18,484 nt of DNA, taken from assembly GCA_947259865.1 (NCBI GenBank), contig CAMYNZ010000019.1, positions 1 to 18,484 on the forward strand. Reading direction: 5' to 3'. Position numbers and translations under genes: made by a program. Each line of letters opens with the position of its first letter. Position 1 is the first letter of the stretch. Below the pieces are notes generated by a model, which had not been told where the DNA came from, did not search any database, and was given only the letters and a program-made list of their open reading frames with translations. Below are positions 1 to 7,155 of this stretch, piece by piece. Source of the DNA: an uncultured Desulfobacterales bacterium (GTDB lineage: Bacteria > Desulfobacterota > Desulfobacteria > Desulfobacterales > G020354645).

Positions 1-28
1 CTGCTAAAATACTTTTTACAGTTATTTC

Positions 29-275
29 TGGGACATAACACTAGAAGCTATCTCAAAATACTCACATGATAAAGGGTTGAGCCCGTTGGCCCGTTGGCCG
101 GTGAAAGGCAAAAATTGATAGCATTCCGTTTTTAACGGGCTAAATCCCGCTGCAAGCGGGACTAACCGGCTAACCTAAAATTACGCTTTATCCGCCGTTA
201 TTGTGGCGGGCTTGCCCTTGAACCTAATCTGAGGCTTGTCCGCCTCTGGCGTGGTTTTGAAACCACTTCTATCAC
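29..275. repeat. Dispersed repeat element, family D copy 1
   Basis: This gene-free stretch holds a repeat that recurs at 4389-4683. Positions 117-178 match 4560-4621 with two mismatches. The left end (29-60, core GAAGCTATCTCAAAA) matches the inverted right end of the other copy. Inside are two tandem CCCGTTGG units (82-97), a hairpin CCCGCTGCAAGCGGG (146-160), a GAGGC/GCCTC hairpin (231-246) and a perfect palindrome GTGGTTTTGAAACCAC (251-266). No ORF of interest lies inside. The shape is that of a small non-autonomous element or structured intergenic repeat; no transposase is nearby. Its outer limits are approximate. Confidence 0.6.
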
Positions 276-293
276 TTTCCATGATTTCTTGCC

Positions 294-1013
294 CTACAAT
301 TGATTCAAGTAGCGGGATGGATTTTCCATAAAACTTTTGTAAATCTGATAGTATTGGGTGTCCTCATAGGTGATTGTCTCAACTGGAATGGCGTCAAAGC
401 TGAAAATCTCAGCGCCGGGACAGGCCAGAAGTATCGGTGAATGCGTGGCGATAATAAACTGGGCCTTACCCGTCTCACCCATGTCCTTGAGCAATTTCAA
501 TAAGGCCAGTTGACTTTTGGGTGAAAGTGCAGTTTCGGGTTCATCAAGAAAATAAAGTCCTTTTAGCTTGAAGCGCGATTGGAAAAACGCCATTAAGGAT
601 TGACCGTGGGACTGCGAAATTAATGACTTGCCCCCGAAATAATCAAGTAAACCCGGGTCATCAACTGCCCATTCATCCAATAACTGGCTAAAATTTCGGA
701 ATAACTGCGAATCAAAAAATGATCCGGGAACCTTTGAATTCGTCCAGGCGACCTTAATAACGCGATTTAACATTTTTTCATAGGGGCTGACCTCATAACG
801 CATCCTGCTATAACCCTGCCAGATATAAATACCGCATTTTAGCGCGATGGCCTGCAGCAGGGTTGACTTGCCGGTTCCGTTTTCCCCGATAAAATAGGTC
901 ACGGGCTTTTGAAAGGTAAGACCGCTGGTGCGGCGAAAGATTTCAAGATTGAACGGATAATAATCGACCTCGGGAAATTTTTCGGATGCAAAGTGAATTT
1001 TTTGAAGATGCAT
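294..1013 (-). CDS. AAA family ATPase (small ABC-like/OLD-like predicted ATPase)
   Basis: This 239-aa protein has a Walker A motif GENGTGKST at residues 43-51. A signature-like SHGQS lies at 135-139, a Walker B GLYFLDEPE ends near residue 160, and a switch His lies in ATHSP (His191). This order fits the compact predicted ATPases of the COG3910/AAA_21 type, related to the ABC/SMC/OLD fold. It is therefore a soluble ATP hydrolase, but the substrate or partner is unknown. A good ribosome site (AGGAG, 8 nt before the ATG) supports the start. It stands alone, divergent from the HTH gene at 1334, with no nuclease or toxin partner beside it. A role in phage defence, as for some OLD-like ATPases, is only a possibility. 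The family call is firm; the function is not. Confidence 0.85.
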   Translation of the reverse strand: MHLQKIHFASEKFPEVDYYPFNLEIFRRTSGLTFQKPVTYFIGENGTGKSTLLQAIALKCGIYIWQGYSRMRYEVSPYEKMLNRVIKVAWTNSKVPGSFFDSQLFRNFSQLLDEWAVDDPGLLDYFGGKSLISQSHGQSLMAFFQSRFKLKGLYFLDEPETALSPKSQLALLKLLKDMGETGKAQFIIATHSPILLACPGAEIFSFDAIPVETITYEDTQYYQIYKSFMENPSRYLNQL

Positions 1014-1022
1014 AATGATAAC

Positions 1023-1035
1023 TCCTAAGTTAGGA
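1023..1035. promoter_or_regulatory. Palindrome over the ribosome site of the ATPase gene
   Basis: TCCTAAGTTAGGA is a perfect 13-bp palindrome. It includes the AGGAG ribosome site of the minus-strand ATPase gene and could be an operator or a small hairpin controlling translation. There is no independent support. Confidence 0.25.
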
Positions 1036-1140
1036 AAAAATTAATCATTTTTTTATCATGCGCAAATCCTGTCAGTTTAAATAAAAAAGAAGAATAGGTT
1101 CTGGTCATTGCCCGGGCTGAACGTTTGCAATTTAAAACCC

Positions 1141-1183
1141 ACCCGTGATCATCTTTTTGGCAAAAAATTACCCCTCGCCCCAG
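1141..1183. repeat. Degenerate arm of repeat family A/B
   Basis: This lies in the 320-bp gap between the divergent ATPase and HTH genes. GATCATCTT (1148-1156) followed by GGCAAAAAATTACCCCTC (from 1159) parallels the right-hand arm of the elements at 11710-12172 and 15900-15999. Positions 1159-1180 also match the complement of 16541-16562 with one difference. It appears to be a decayed single arm. The rest of the gap (1036-1140) shows nothing recognisable. Confidence 0.45.
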
Positions 1184-1253
1184 CGGCTTGGAAGGCTAAT
1201 AATCGCAACGTTATTATCAGAATTATATTTAATACCTCCCGGTAGGTTTTTTA

Positions 1254-1282
1254 TTGACACAACTGCCACAATGTGGAATCTT
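1254..1282 (+). promoter_or_regulatory. Possible promoter with operator-like palindrome for the HTH gene
   Basis: TTGACA at 1254-1259 is a perfect -35 hexamer 75 bp before the HTH start. The spacer contains the perfect palindrome CCACAATGTGG (1266-1276), placed where a repressor would block polymerase. The -10 box is poor (AATCTT at 1277-1282 with a 17-bp spacer), so the promoter call is weak. Autoregulation by the HTH protein is an inference. Confidence 0.35.
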
Positions 1283-1333
1283 TCGTACGCTGATGACCCC
1301 AAAGCTTAATCTGGAAAAGGTAAAAAACTGATT

Positions 1334-1708
1334 ATGAAGCGTACTGAATTCAAATCTATCCGTAAAAAATTAAACAAAACCCAGAGACAAATGGCGCAAC
1401 TGCTGGGGATATCCATTAAGGCCATCCACAGCTATGAACAGGGGTGGCGATCCATCCCCGTTTCGGTGGAACGGCAACTCTTTTTTCTGCTTTCCAGAAT
1501 ACAGACCCAGACGGTTAAAAAGAAAAACTGCTGGACCATAAAAAAATGTCCGACCGACCGTAAAAAAAAGTGCCCGGCCTGGGAATTTAGCAGCGGTAAA
1601 CTTTGCTGGTTCATCAACGGCACAATCTGTGAGGGCGCCAGCCAAATGAACTGGCAAGAGAAAATGAAAATTTGTCGAAAATGTGAGGTGTTTGAGCATC
1701 TCATTTAA
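1334..1708 (+). CDS. HTH (XRE-like) protein with C-terminal two-CW Cys-rich domain
   Basis: This 124-aa protein has two parts. Residues 5-55 form an XRE/antitoxin-like helix-turn-helix (TQRQMAQLLGISIKAIHSYE region, followed by RSIPVSVERQ). Residues 66-120 form a Cys-rich tail with CW pairs at 66-67 and 91-92 and further cysteines at 72, 80, 99, 114 and 117. This matches the 'two-CW' domain that I associate with sulfate-reducing deltaproteobacteria, where it is attached to regulators and chemoreceptors. The eight thiols suggest metal or Fe-S binding and redox or metal sensing, which is inferred. It is monocistronic, with a palindrome in its likely promoter. The ribosome site is weak (GGAAAAGG, 13 nt upstream), so the start is reasonable but not certain. 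Confidence 0.8.
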   Translation: MKRTEFKSIRKKLNKTQRQMAQLLGISIKAIHSYEQGWRSIPVSVERQLFFLLSRIQTQTVKKKNCWTIKKCPTDRKKKCPAWEFSSGKLCWFINGTICEGASQMNWQEKMKICRKCEVFEHLI

Positions 1709-1903
1709 ATTACGGGCAAGCAATCGCAAAGACAATTAACCGCTAATAATTCTTCCTCACGCATCTCATTTTTCCAAAACATCCATACCGACATGACCTG
1801 TCAACGGATAAGGCCCTGGGGACCCTCGCGGTTATTCGGTCCGTTTAGCTTTCCGCGGCAGAATTTTTGCCGTAATGTTTAAAGTCGATTAGCACATATT
1901 ATA

Positions 1904-3076
1904 ATGAGTGAATATATCGAACACGATAAAAGCGGCGTTTCAGTGGGAGTGGTCGAAAAAAGGTCTTATACTTTTGCCCAGCCACCCAATGAAATGATCC
2001 TGGAGAACGGTGCCAAGCTTGGCCCGATAACACTCGTGTACGAAACCTGCGGCACATTAAACGCCAAAAAAGACAACGCCATCTTGATTCTGCATGCGCT
2101 ATCCGGCGACTCGCATGTGGCGGGCTATTACAGCAACGATGATCCCAAACCGGGTTGGTGGGACATCATGGTCGGGCCTGGCAAAGGGATCGACACCAAT
2201 AAATACTTTGTCGTTTGCTCCAATATCCTGGGAAGCTGCATGGGATCTACCGGGCCCTGTACAATCAACCCGGATACCGTGTTGCCTTATGCGCTTGATT
2301 TCCCGATGGTAACCATCGGTGACATGGTCCGGGCCCAGAAATCCCTCATCGATCATTTAGGCATTGAAAAGTTACTTGCGGTGGTCGGTGGTTCTATAGG
2401 GGGTATGCAAGTCTTGGAGTGGTGTGTCAAATATTCTGATCAAGTTGCGGCTGCCATCCCACTGGCCACTACTACCAGACATTCGGCCCTGGCCATTGCT
2501 TTCAATGAGGTGGCCCGCCAGGCCATCATGGCGGATCCCAACTGGAATAACGGAAATTATTATATGGGGTCCAAACCCGATCTCGGGTTGGCCTTGGCCC
2601 GTATGATCGGCCACATTACGTATTTGTCGGATGAATCAATGCGTCATAAATTTGGCAGGCGTTTACAAAATCGGCGTGACTTTTCCTTCAACTTCGACGC
2701 TGATTTTCAAGTAGAAAGTTATCTGCGCTACCAGGGCACAAAATTTGTCGAACGATTTGATGCCAACGCATTCCTTTACATCACCAAAGCGGCCGATTAT
2801 TATGATTTTGAAAACCAATACGGTGGAGGATCCGCAGTTAAGGCCTTTTCAAAAACCAAAGCAAAATTTTTAGTGGTATCCTTCACATCCGACTGGCTTT
2901 ATCCGACGTATCAATCCAAAGCCATGGTGCAGGCCATGAAAAAAAATGGCCTTGATGTAAGTTTTTGTGAAATCGAAGCCAAATGGGGCCATGACGCCTT
3001 TTTGCTGCCAAGCGAGCGATTATCCGCACTAATAAAAGGATTCTTAGAGCGTGTCCACAGCGAAACCGAACAATAA
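1904..3076 (+). CDS. metX: Homoserine O-acetyltransferase (MetX)
   Basis: This 390-aa alpha/beta-hydrolase acylates the hydroxyl of L-homoserine, the first committed step to methionine by direct sulfhydrylation. The N-terminal signature PPNEMILENGAKLGP is clear. The nucleophile is Ser164 in GGSIGGMQ, the acid is probably Asp in SFTSDWLYP, and the base is His363 in KWGHDAF. Length is normal for the family. Acetyl-CoA use is assumed from the family; some MetX proteins use succinyl-CoA, and this cannot be settled here. It is followed at once by metW, the usual pairing. An in-frame TAA at 1880 fixes the start region, but no Shine-Dalgarno precedes the ATG. The 195-bp upstream region has hairpins (GGACC/GGTCC near 1819-1841, CGGCA/TGCCG near 1857-1873) but no riboswitch I recognise. 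Confidence 0.95.
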   Translation: MSEYIEHDKSGVSVGVVEKRSYTFAQPPNEMILENGAKLGPITLVYETCGTLNAKKDNAILILHALSGDSHVAGYYSNDDPKPGWWDIMVGPGKGIDTNKYFVVCSNILGSCMGSTGPCTINPDTVLPYALDFPMVTIGDMVRAQKSLIDHLGIEKLLAVVGGSIGGMQVLEWCVKYSDQVAAAIPLATTTRHSALAIAFNEVARQAIMADPNWNNGNYYMGSKPDLGLALARMIGHITYLSDESMRHKFGRRLQNRRDFSFNFDADFQVESYLRYQGTKFVERFDANAFLYITKAADYYDFENQYGGGSAVKAFSKTKAKFLVVSFTSDWLYPTYQSKAMVQAMKKNGLDVSFCEIEAKWGHDAFLLPSERLSALIKGFLERVHSETEQ

Positions 3077-3080
3077 CCAT

Positions 3081-3680
3081 ATGCGATTTGAGCTTCAGAT
3101 TATCGCTTCCTGGATAAAACCGGGCTCCAAAGTGTTGGATCTCGGTTGCGGGGAGGGTCATCTGTTAAAGTTTCTTAAACAGAATAAAAACGTAAATGGC
3201 ACCGGTATCGAACATAACGAGTCCAAAGTGGCCCAGTGCATTGAAAAAGGCGTACCGACCTTACAGGGCGATATTAATGCAGAAATTCTGGATTACCCCG
3301 ATGACACTTTTGACTATGTGATCCTTAGCCAGACACTCCAGCAGGTCTACAAGCCGTCAGAACTGATCCGCTCGATGCTGCGAATCGGAAAAAAGGGCGT
3401 CGTCAGTTTTCCCAATTTCAGTCACTGGAAAGTTCGATTACAGCTTCTATTTTCGGGGTATGCTCCCATAACCCGGCAACTGCCTTATGCCTGGTACAAT
3501 ACACCCAATATCCGTGTCATCACGCTTAAAGATTTCGAGAAATACTCCCGGGAAGTCAACTTCAAAATTTTAAAAGAAGCAGCCATCAACACCCAGAATG
3601 AGGAAAGATGGGGCAGCATTATCAAAGTCCTGCCGAACTTGCGGGCTACCAACGGCATTTTTTTAATCGGCAAGCGATAA
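3081..3680 (+). CDS. metW: Methionine biosynthesis protein MetW
   Basis: This 199-aa SAM-methyltransferase-fold protein is the usual partner of MetX. In proteobacteria MetW is needed together with MetX for homoserine acylation. Motif I VLDLGCGEGHLL is near the N terminus, followed by GTGIEHNESKV and the MetW-typical region SFPNFSHWKVRLQLLFSGYA. The chosen ATG lies 4 nt after the metX stop and gives the family-typical N terminus MRFELQIIASWI, with translational coupling. A GTG at 3051 in the same frame, overlapping metX by 26 bp and preceded by AAAGGA at 10 nt, would add ten residues and cannot be excluded. It converges on the cyclase gene 14 bp downstream, with no clear terminator between them. 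Confidence 0.93.
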   Translation: MRFELQIIASWIKPGSKVLDLGCGEGHLLKFLKQNKNVNGTGIEHNESKVAQCIEKGVPTLQGDINAEILDYPDDTFDYVILSQTLQQVYKPSELIRSMLRIGKKGVVSFPNFSHWKVRLQLLFSGYAPITRQLPYAWYNTPNIRVITLKDFEKYSREVNFKILKEAAINTQNEERWGSIIKVLPNLRATNGIFLIGKR

Positions 3681-3694
3681 AGATGTCCTGGCAC

Positions 3695-4348
3695 TCACTC
3701 GACCAGACCAAATGCCCTGACGGGAAAAGAGCCGAGTTTTTTTACCTTCACCGGAACCGCAAAAAACGTAAACCCGTCATCAGGTAGGGCCTCAAGGTTG
3801 CAAAGATGCTCCACTATGGGAATTTCGGCTCCCAACAAAATGGAGTGCACCGGCCTCGTCGGATTTTCCGTGTCGTCAATGTTCAGGGAGTCGATACCCA
3901 CCAGGGCCACATGGGACGCTTTTAGATATCGGGCTGTTTCTTCCGTCAAAAATGGATGCCCTTCAAAGTAATTGTCGGTTCTCCAGTGTTTGTCCCAGCC
4001 GGTATGAATTAGAACCGCTTTGCCTTTCAATTCTTTTCCCTCAAAAAGCGCCGGGCTGATCACGCGGGAGGCCGGATCTGCGCGAAACACGATACCGGAG
4101 AGATTGGCAAGGGTTTCCAGATCGAGCCCTGCAAGATCTTTACCATTATTATGGCGGTGAAAGGGCGCATCAATATACGTACCGGTATTGGCGACCATAT
4201 CAATTTTGCCGATCTGGAAACTGGTGCCATCAGCATAATTCGGCCTGGATGCCTCCCGGCTTAAATAATCCGATACAAGGGGCGCCGGCAGCCCCTGATA
4301 TGTCACCATGCCATGTTCCACAACATGACTGACATCGATAAATTTCAT
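3695..4348 (-). CDS. Cyclase family protein (kynurenine formamidase-like metal hydrolase)
   Basis: This 217-aa protein belongs to the cyclase/KynB superfamily (PF04199), metal-dependent hydrolases acting on amides or cyclic esters. The family motif HxGTHxDxPxH appears at residues 54-64 as NTGTYIDAPFH. Asp60 and His64 are kept, but the first and second His positions are Asn54 and Tyr58. HTGWDKHW and GIDSLNIDD later in the chain are also typical. The changed ligands point to a subfamily other than true kynurenine formamidase, and no tryptophan-catabolism genes are adjacent, so the substrate is unknown. AAGGA lies 10 nt before the ATG. Upstream is repeat DNA, so it is probably transcribed alone. 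Confidence 0.85.
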   Translation of the reverse strand: MKFIDVSHVVEHGMVTYQGLPAPLVSDYLSREASRPNYADGTSFQIGKIDMVANTGTYIDAPFHRHNNGKDLAGLDLETLANLSGIVFRADPASRVISPALFEGKELKGKAVLIHTGWDKHWRTDNYFEGHPFLTEETARYLKASHVALVGIDSLNIDDTENPTRPVHSILLGAEIPIVEHLCNLEALPDDGFTFFAVPVKVKKLGSFPVRAFGLVE

Positions 4349-4388
4349 TGAGACTTAATCCTTTCTTAAAGCGGGCTTTTGAAGTGCA

Positions 4389-4683
4389 CTCTGGAAGCTA
4401 TCTCAAAAATACATTTTATCCGCCAGAGATCTTTGGCGGGCCATCGCCCAATTATACGCCAGAGTGCTTTGGCGGATTACGGACCTCCTCAAAATGCCCG
4501 CATGATAAAAAAGGTTGGGCCCGTTGGCCCGTTGGCCCGTTGGCCGGTAGAAACGAACAGATAGCATTCCGTTTTTAACGGGCTCAATCCCGCTGCAAGC
4601 GGGATTAACCGGCTAACCTAAGGCTGCACCTTGTCCTTAAACGGTATCTGCATTTTTGAAATAGCTTCTAATGTTATATCCCA
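4389..4683. repeat. Dispersed repeat element, family D copy 2
   Basis: This element fills the 342-bp gap between the cyclase start and the SHMT-like gene. Its ends are inverted: GAAGCTATCTCAAAAATAC at the left and GCATTTTTGAAATAGCTTC at the right. The core 4560-4621 repeats 117-178. Three tandem CCCGTTGG units lie at 4520-4543, against two in copy 1. Two short palindromes, CCGCCAGAGATCTTTGGCGG (4420-4439) and CGCCAGAGTGCTTTGGCG (4457-4474), sit between the left end and the core and are absent there in copy 1. The right end stops about 8 bp from the SHMT-like stop codon. There is no coding capacity. It is probably a MITE-like or structured repeat. Confidence 0.65.
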
Positions 4684-4690
4684 CTTTGCA

Positions 4691-5929
4691 TTATTTCGCA
4701 TAGACCGGAAAAGCGTTGCACAATTGGGATACGGAATCCGATACCTGATCCAATATCTCTTTGCGGTCCCTGTGGGTCAAGGCCCTATCCATCAATTCTG
4801 CAATTTGGCGGACCTCCCTTATTCCCATTCCCCTGGCGCTAATCGCCGGACTGCCCAGCCGGATACCGCTGGTCACTTTGAAATTCTCCGGGTCATTGGG
4901 GATAACATTCCGATTGACGATAACGCCGACTGACTCTAAAACGGCTTCTGAAACGTTACCGGTAAGACCTTTGGGTCTTAAATCAATCACAATCAGGTGG
5001 TTCTGGGTTCCCCCCGAGACAATGCGATAGCCTTTATCCTCAAATTCACGCGCAAATCGGGCGGCATTTATTAGTATATTTTTTTGGAGGGTGATAAAAT
5101 CGGGCTCCTGCGCCAGTTTAAAACAGGCCGCCTTGGCTGCAATCATATTGAGAGAAGGCGTCCCCTGGCTGCCGGGAAAGACGGCCCTGTCAATGGTTGT
5201 CCCATAATCCTTTCGGCAAAGGATGACCCCGCCACGGGGACCCCGCATGGTCTTGTAAGTGGTAAATGTTACAAAATCGCTGAACGGGACGGGGTTGGGG
5301 ATTACCCCAGCTGCCACCAGACCGGCAATATGGGCCATGTCGACCATCAAGTAAGCAGAAACACTTTCTGCGATTCTGGCCATTTTCTCATAATCGATGA
5401 GCCGTGAATAGGAACTTGCCCCGGCAACGATCATCTTGGGTTTGAATGTTGAGGCAAGTTCTTTAATCTGTTTGTAGTCGATTTGTTGGGTGCCCGGATC
5501 CAGACCGTAATGCAGGAATTGAAAGCATTTACCGGTGATCGACGCGGCATCCCCATGGGAAAGATGGCCGCCGTGACTTAATTTCATGGCCAGGATGCGA
5601 TCACCCGGATCAAGCACCGAAAAATAAACGGCGAAATTGGCCGAAACCCCGCTGTGGGGTTGAACATTGACATGATCTGCGCCAAAAAGTCTTTTCGCTC
5701 GCGAAATAGCCAGCGCTTCCAACGCATCGGCATGGATACAGCCCGCGTGAAACCGGTTTCCGGGATATCCTTCAGCCGCCTTCATATTAAAAACAGATCC
5801 CAGTGCTTCCAAGACGGATCTGGGGCAATGATTTTCAGCCGCAACGAGATCAATCGTATTTTCGATTCTGGTTCTTTCTCGATTGATAATCGTTGCAACT
5901 TCCGGGTCGTCTTCTAATAGATATGACAT
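4691..5929 (-). CDS. glyA: Serine hydroxymethyltransferase-like PLP enzyme with divergent active site
   Basis: This 412-aa fold-type I PLP enzyme is clearly of the SHMT family: AEGYPG, QPHSG, SHGGHLSHG, VDMAHIAGL, the catalytic Lys226 and SGIRLG are all present. Canonical SHMT converts serine and tetrahydrofolate to glycine and methylene-tetrahydrofolate. Several active-site positions differ from the usual sequence. LIASEN has become LVAAEN (Ser to Ala31). The NKYAEG tyrosine is Ala51. The RYY pair is Phe60-His61. The His before the catalytic lysine is Tyr225. The general-base Glu53, Asp197, His200 and the carboxylate Arg remain. It may be a paralogue with another amino-acid or aldehyde substrate, so the symbol marks the family only. 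The ATG at 5929 has AAGGA 7 nt upstream and is preferred over a longer frame from 5989, which runs through a remnant gene. Confidence 0.85.
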   Translation of the reverse strand: MSYLLEDDPEVATIINRERTRIENTIDLVAAENHCPRSVLEALGSVFNMKAAEGYPGNRFHAGCIHADALEALAISRAKRLFGADHVNVQPHSGVSANFAVYFSVLDPGDRILAMKLSHGGHLSHGDAASITGKCFQFLHYGLDPGTQQIDYKQIKELASTFKPKMIVAGASSYSRLIDYEKMARIAESVSAYLMVDMAHIAGLVAAGVIPNPVPFSDFVTFTTYKTMRGPRGGVILCRKDYGTTIDRAVFPGSQGTPSLNMIAAKAACFKLAQEPDFITLQKNILINAARFAREFEDKGYRIVSGGTQNHLIVIDLRPKGLTGNVSEAVLESVGVIVNRNVIPNDPENFKVTSGIRLGSPAISARGMGIREVRQIAELMDRALTHRDRKEILDQVSDSVSQLCNAFPVYAK

Positions 5930-5978
5930 CGCAGTATCCTTGGTTAACTCCCTAAAACAACATTTTTTATTACCGACC

Positions 5979-6188
5979 TTATCGATCAAAAAATATATTT
6001 TTACCGGACACGGACAGGGGAATCCCCATCACAAAATCCCAATCCACGAGATCCATTTTGCGGGCCACTGCGCCCGCGCGGTACATGATGCGATTGTCAA
6101 TATTTAGCAGACTGGCGGTGTTGACCGCAGAGCCTAAAGCGATCCCCGTGTCTAACAGCCGGGATGCACAAAAGGGAGCGGCGATTTT
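5979..6188 (-). pseudogene. 3' remnant of a DUF2148 (ferredoxin-domain-like) gene
   Basis: Reading the minus strand from 6188 to the TAA at 5979-5981 gives 69 codons that look like the end of a real protein. Recognisable pieces are LLDTGIALGSAVNTASLL, then DNRIMYRAG, and a C-terminal GIPLSVSGKNIFFDR. From memory these match the C-terminal third of DUF2148/COG4739 proteins, which are usually about 180 aa with an N-terminal Cys-rich region. The N-terminal two thirds are missing: a TGA (6189-6191) precedes the frame and nothing upstream continues it. It ends about 50 bp before the SHMT-like start on the same strand, so the two were probably co-transcribed. A 5'-truncated pseudogene is the likely state. 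The family assignment is moderate. Confidence 0.55.
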
Positions 6189-6440
6189 TCATAGCGAGTA
6201 AATCGGGCTTTGTCAATGCCGGCTTTCGGCCTAAGATCAGGCGTGGATAACGCAGAAGCATACGGGCTTTTTGTATTGACAACAGATAAATTGGGCTTAA
6301 GTTATCGACAAACAAACGAGCGGCGGCGGCCCCTGGCCGGTATAAATTTTAATTCATTTCATTTTGATATTACATTTGGTGGCCTCAAATCCAAGACTGT
6401 AAAGACACAACCGGATCGCTAATACTAGGGAGACAACCCG
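6189..6440. other. Gene-free stretch upstream of the zinc-ribbon gene
   Basis: No convincing gene is present. Short open frames exist on both strands but carry no recognisable motif. The DUF2148-like similarity stops abruptly near 6165-6190, so this segment may be inserted or rearranged DNA. TTGACA at 6276-6281 is a possible -35 box for the gene at 6441 without a convincing -10 box. AGGGAG at 6427-6432 is the ribosome site of that gene. Confidence 0.3.
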
Positions 6441-7118
6441 ATGGCTTTTGAAACCAGAGAGCAAGTTTTAGAAAAGATGCTTTCCCAGGAAAAACCACAA
6501 TGTCCTCACTGCGGAACAGATATGAATATATGGGAAACACCCCCGATGAATTTTTCTGACGGTCTCGGATGGGGCACACCCTTTTTGTATATCTGTTTTA
6601 ACGATGATTGCCCGCTTTACGAACAGGGATGGGACCACATGAAAGAAAATTATGCCCATACCGCTTCCTACCGGTGCATGTGTTATCCCGATTGTAAAAA
6701 TTTTGAATTGATACCCGTATTCAGCCCCATGGGTGCTAGGGGGCAAATCATCGACGATCAGGTGGTGCTGGAACAGGAAATGTTAAAAGAGGCGATCAAA
6801 AAGGGATTTTCGATTCTGGCGGACTGCTATGTGTCGGAAGATTCGGTAACAGTGATGAACCTGCTGCTGGATGCTTCACAACCGATGCGCGTGAGAGTCA
6901 AAGCAGCCGAAATGATCGGTGACATCGGGGAACTGGAAGCCATTGAACCCCTAAAACATCTCAAGGTGGGCAATGATGTATTCGCAGAGGAAATCAAAAA
7001 GGCCGTATCGAAGATCCATAAACGATTTTATACCCGTGAATGTCCTTTTTGTGCAGAGATCATAAAAAAACGGGCCAAGATCTGCAAACACTGCGGTCAG
7101 GAAGTGGCAGGAAATTGA
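6441..7118 (+). CDS. Zinc-ribbon protein with HEAT-like helical segment
   Basis: This 225-aa soluble protein has metal-binding cysteines at both ends. The N-terminal set is CPHCG (Cys21, Cys24), Cys52, Cys57, then Cys79, Cys81 and Cys85. The C-terminal zinc ribbon is C-X2-C-X10-C-X2-C (201, 204, 215, 218). Residues about 140-195 (VKAAEMIGDIGELEAIEPLKHL region) resemble a HEAT/PBS-lyase type repeat, a protein-interaction helix pair. No enzymatic motif is seen, so a scaffold or nucleic-acid binding role is possible but unproven. AGGGAG 8 nt before the ATG supports the start. It stands alone, converging with the lipoprotein gene 37 bp downstream. Confidence 0.75.
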   Translation: MAFETREQVLEKMLSQEKPQCPHCGTDMNIWETPPMNFSDGLGWGTPFLYICFNDDCPLYEQGWDHMKENYAHTASYRCMCYPDCKNFELIPVFSPMGARGQIIDDQVVLEQEMLKEAIKKGFSILADCYVSEDSVTVMNLLLDASQPMRVRVKAAEMIGDIGELEAIEPLKHLKVGNDVFAEEIKKAVSKIHKRFYTRECPFCAEIIKKRAKICKHCGQEVAGN

Positions 7119-7155
7119 ATATGGATTCAAATCGTAAACGCAACATCACTGATTT

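Noticed and set aside
1370..1735. 121-aa minus-strand frame opposite the HTH gene
   Set aside because: The plus-strand frame has HTH and Cys motifs; this one has none.
1709..1903. SAM riboswitch before metX
   Set aside because: Hairpins exist but no SAM-I or SAM-II/V core was recognised; a covariance search would be needed.
5930..5989. Longer start for the SHMT-like gene
   Set aside because: It overlaps the end of the DUF2148-like remnant; the ATG at 5929 has a good ribosome site.
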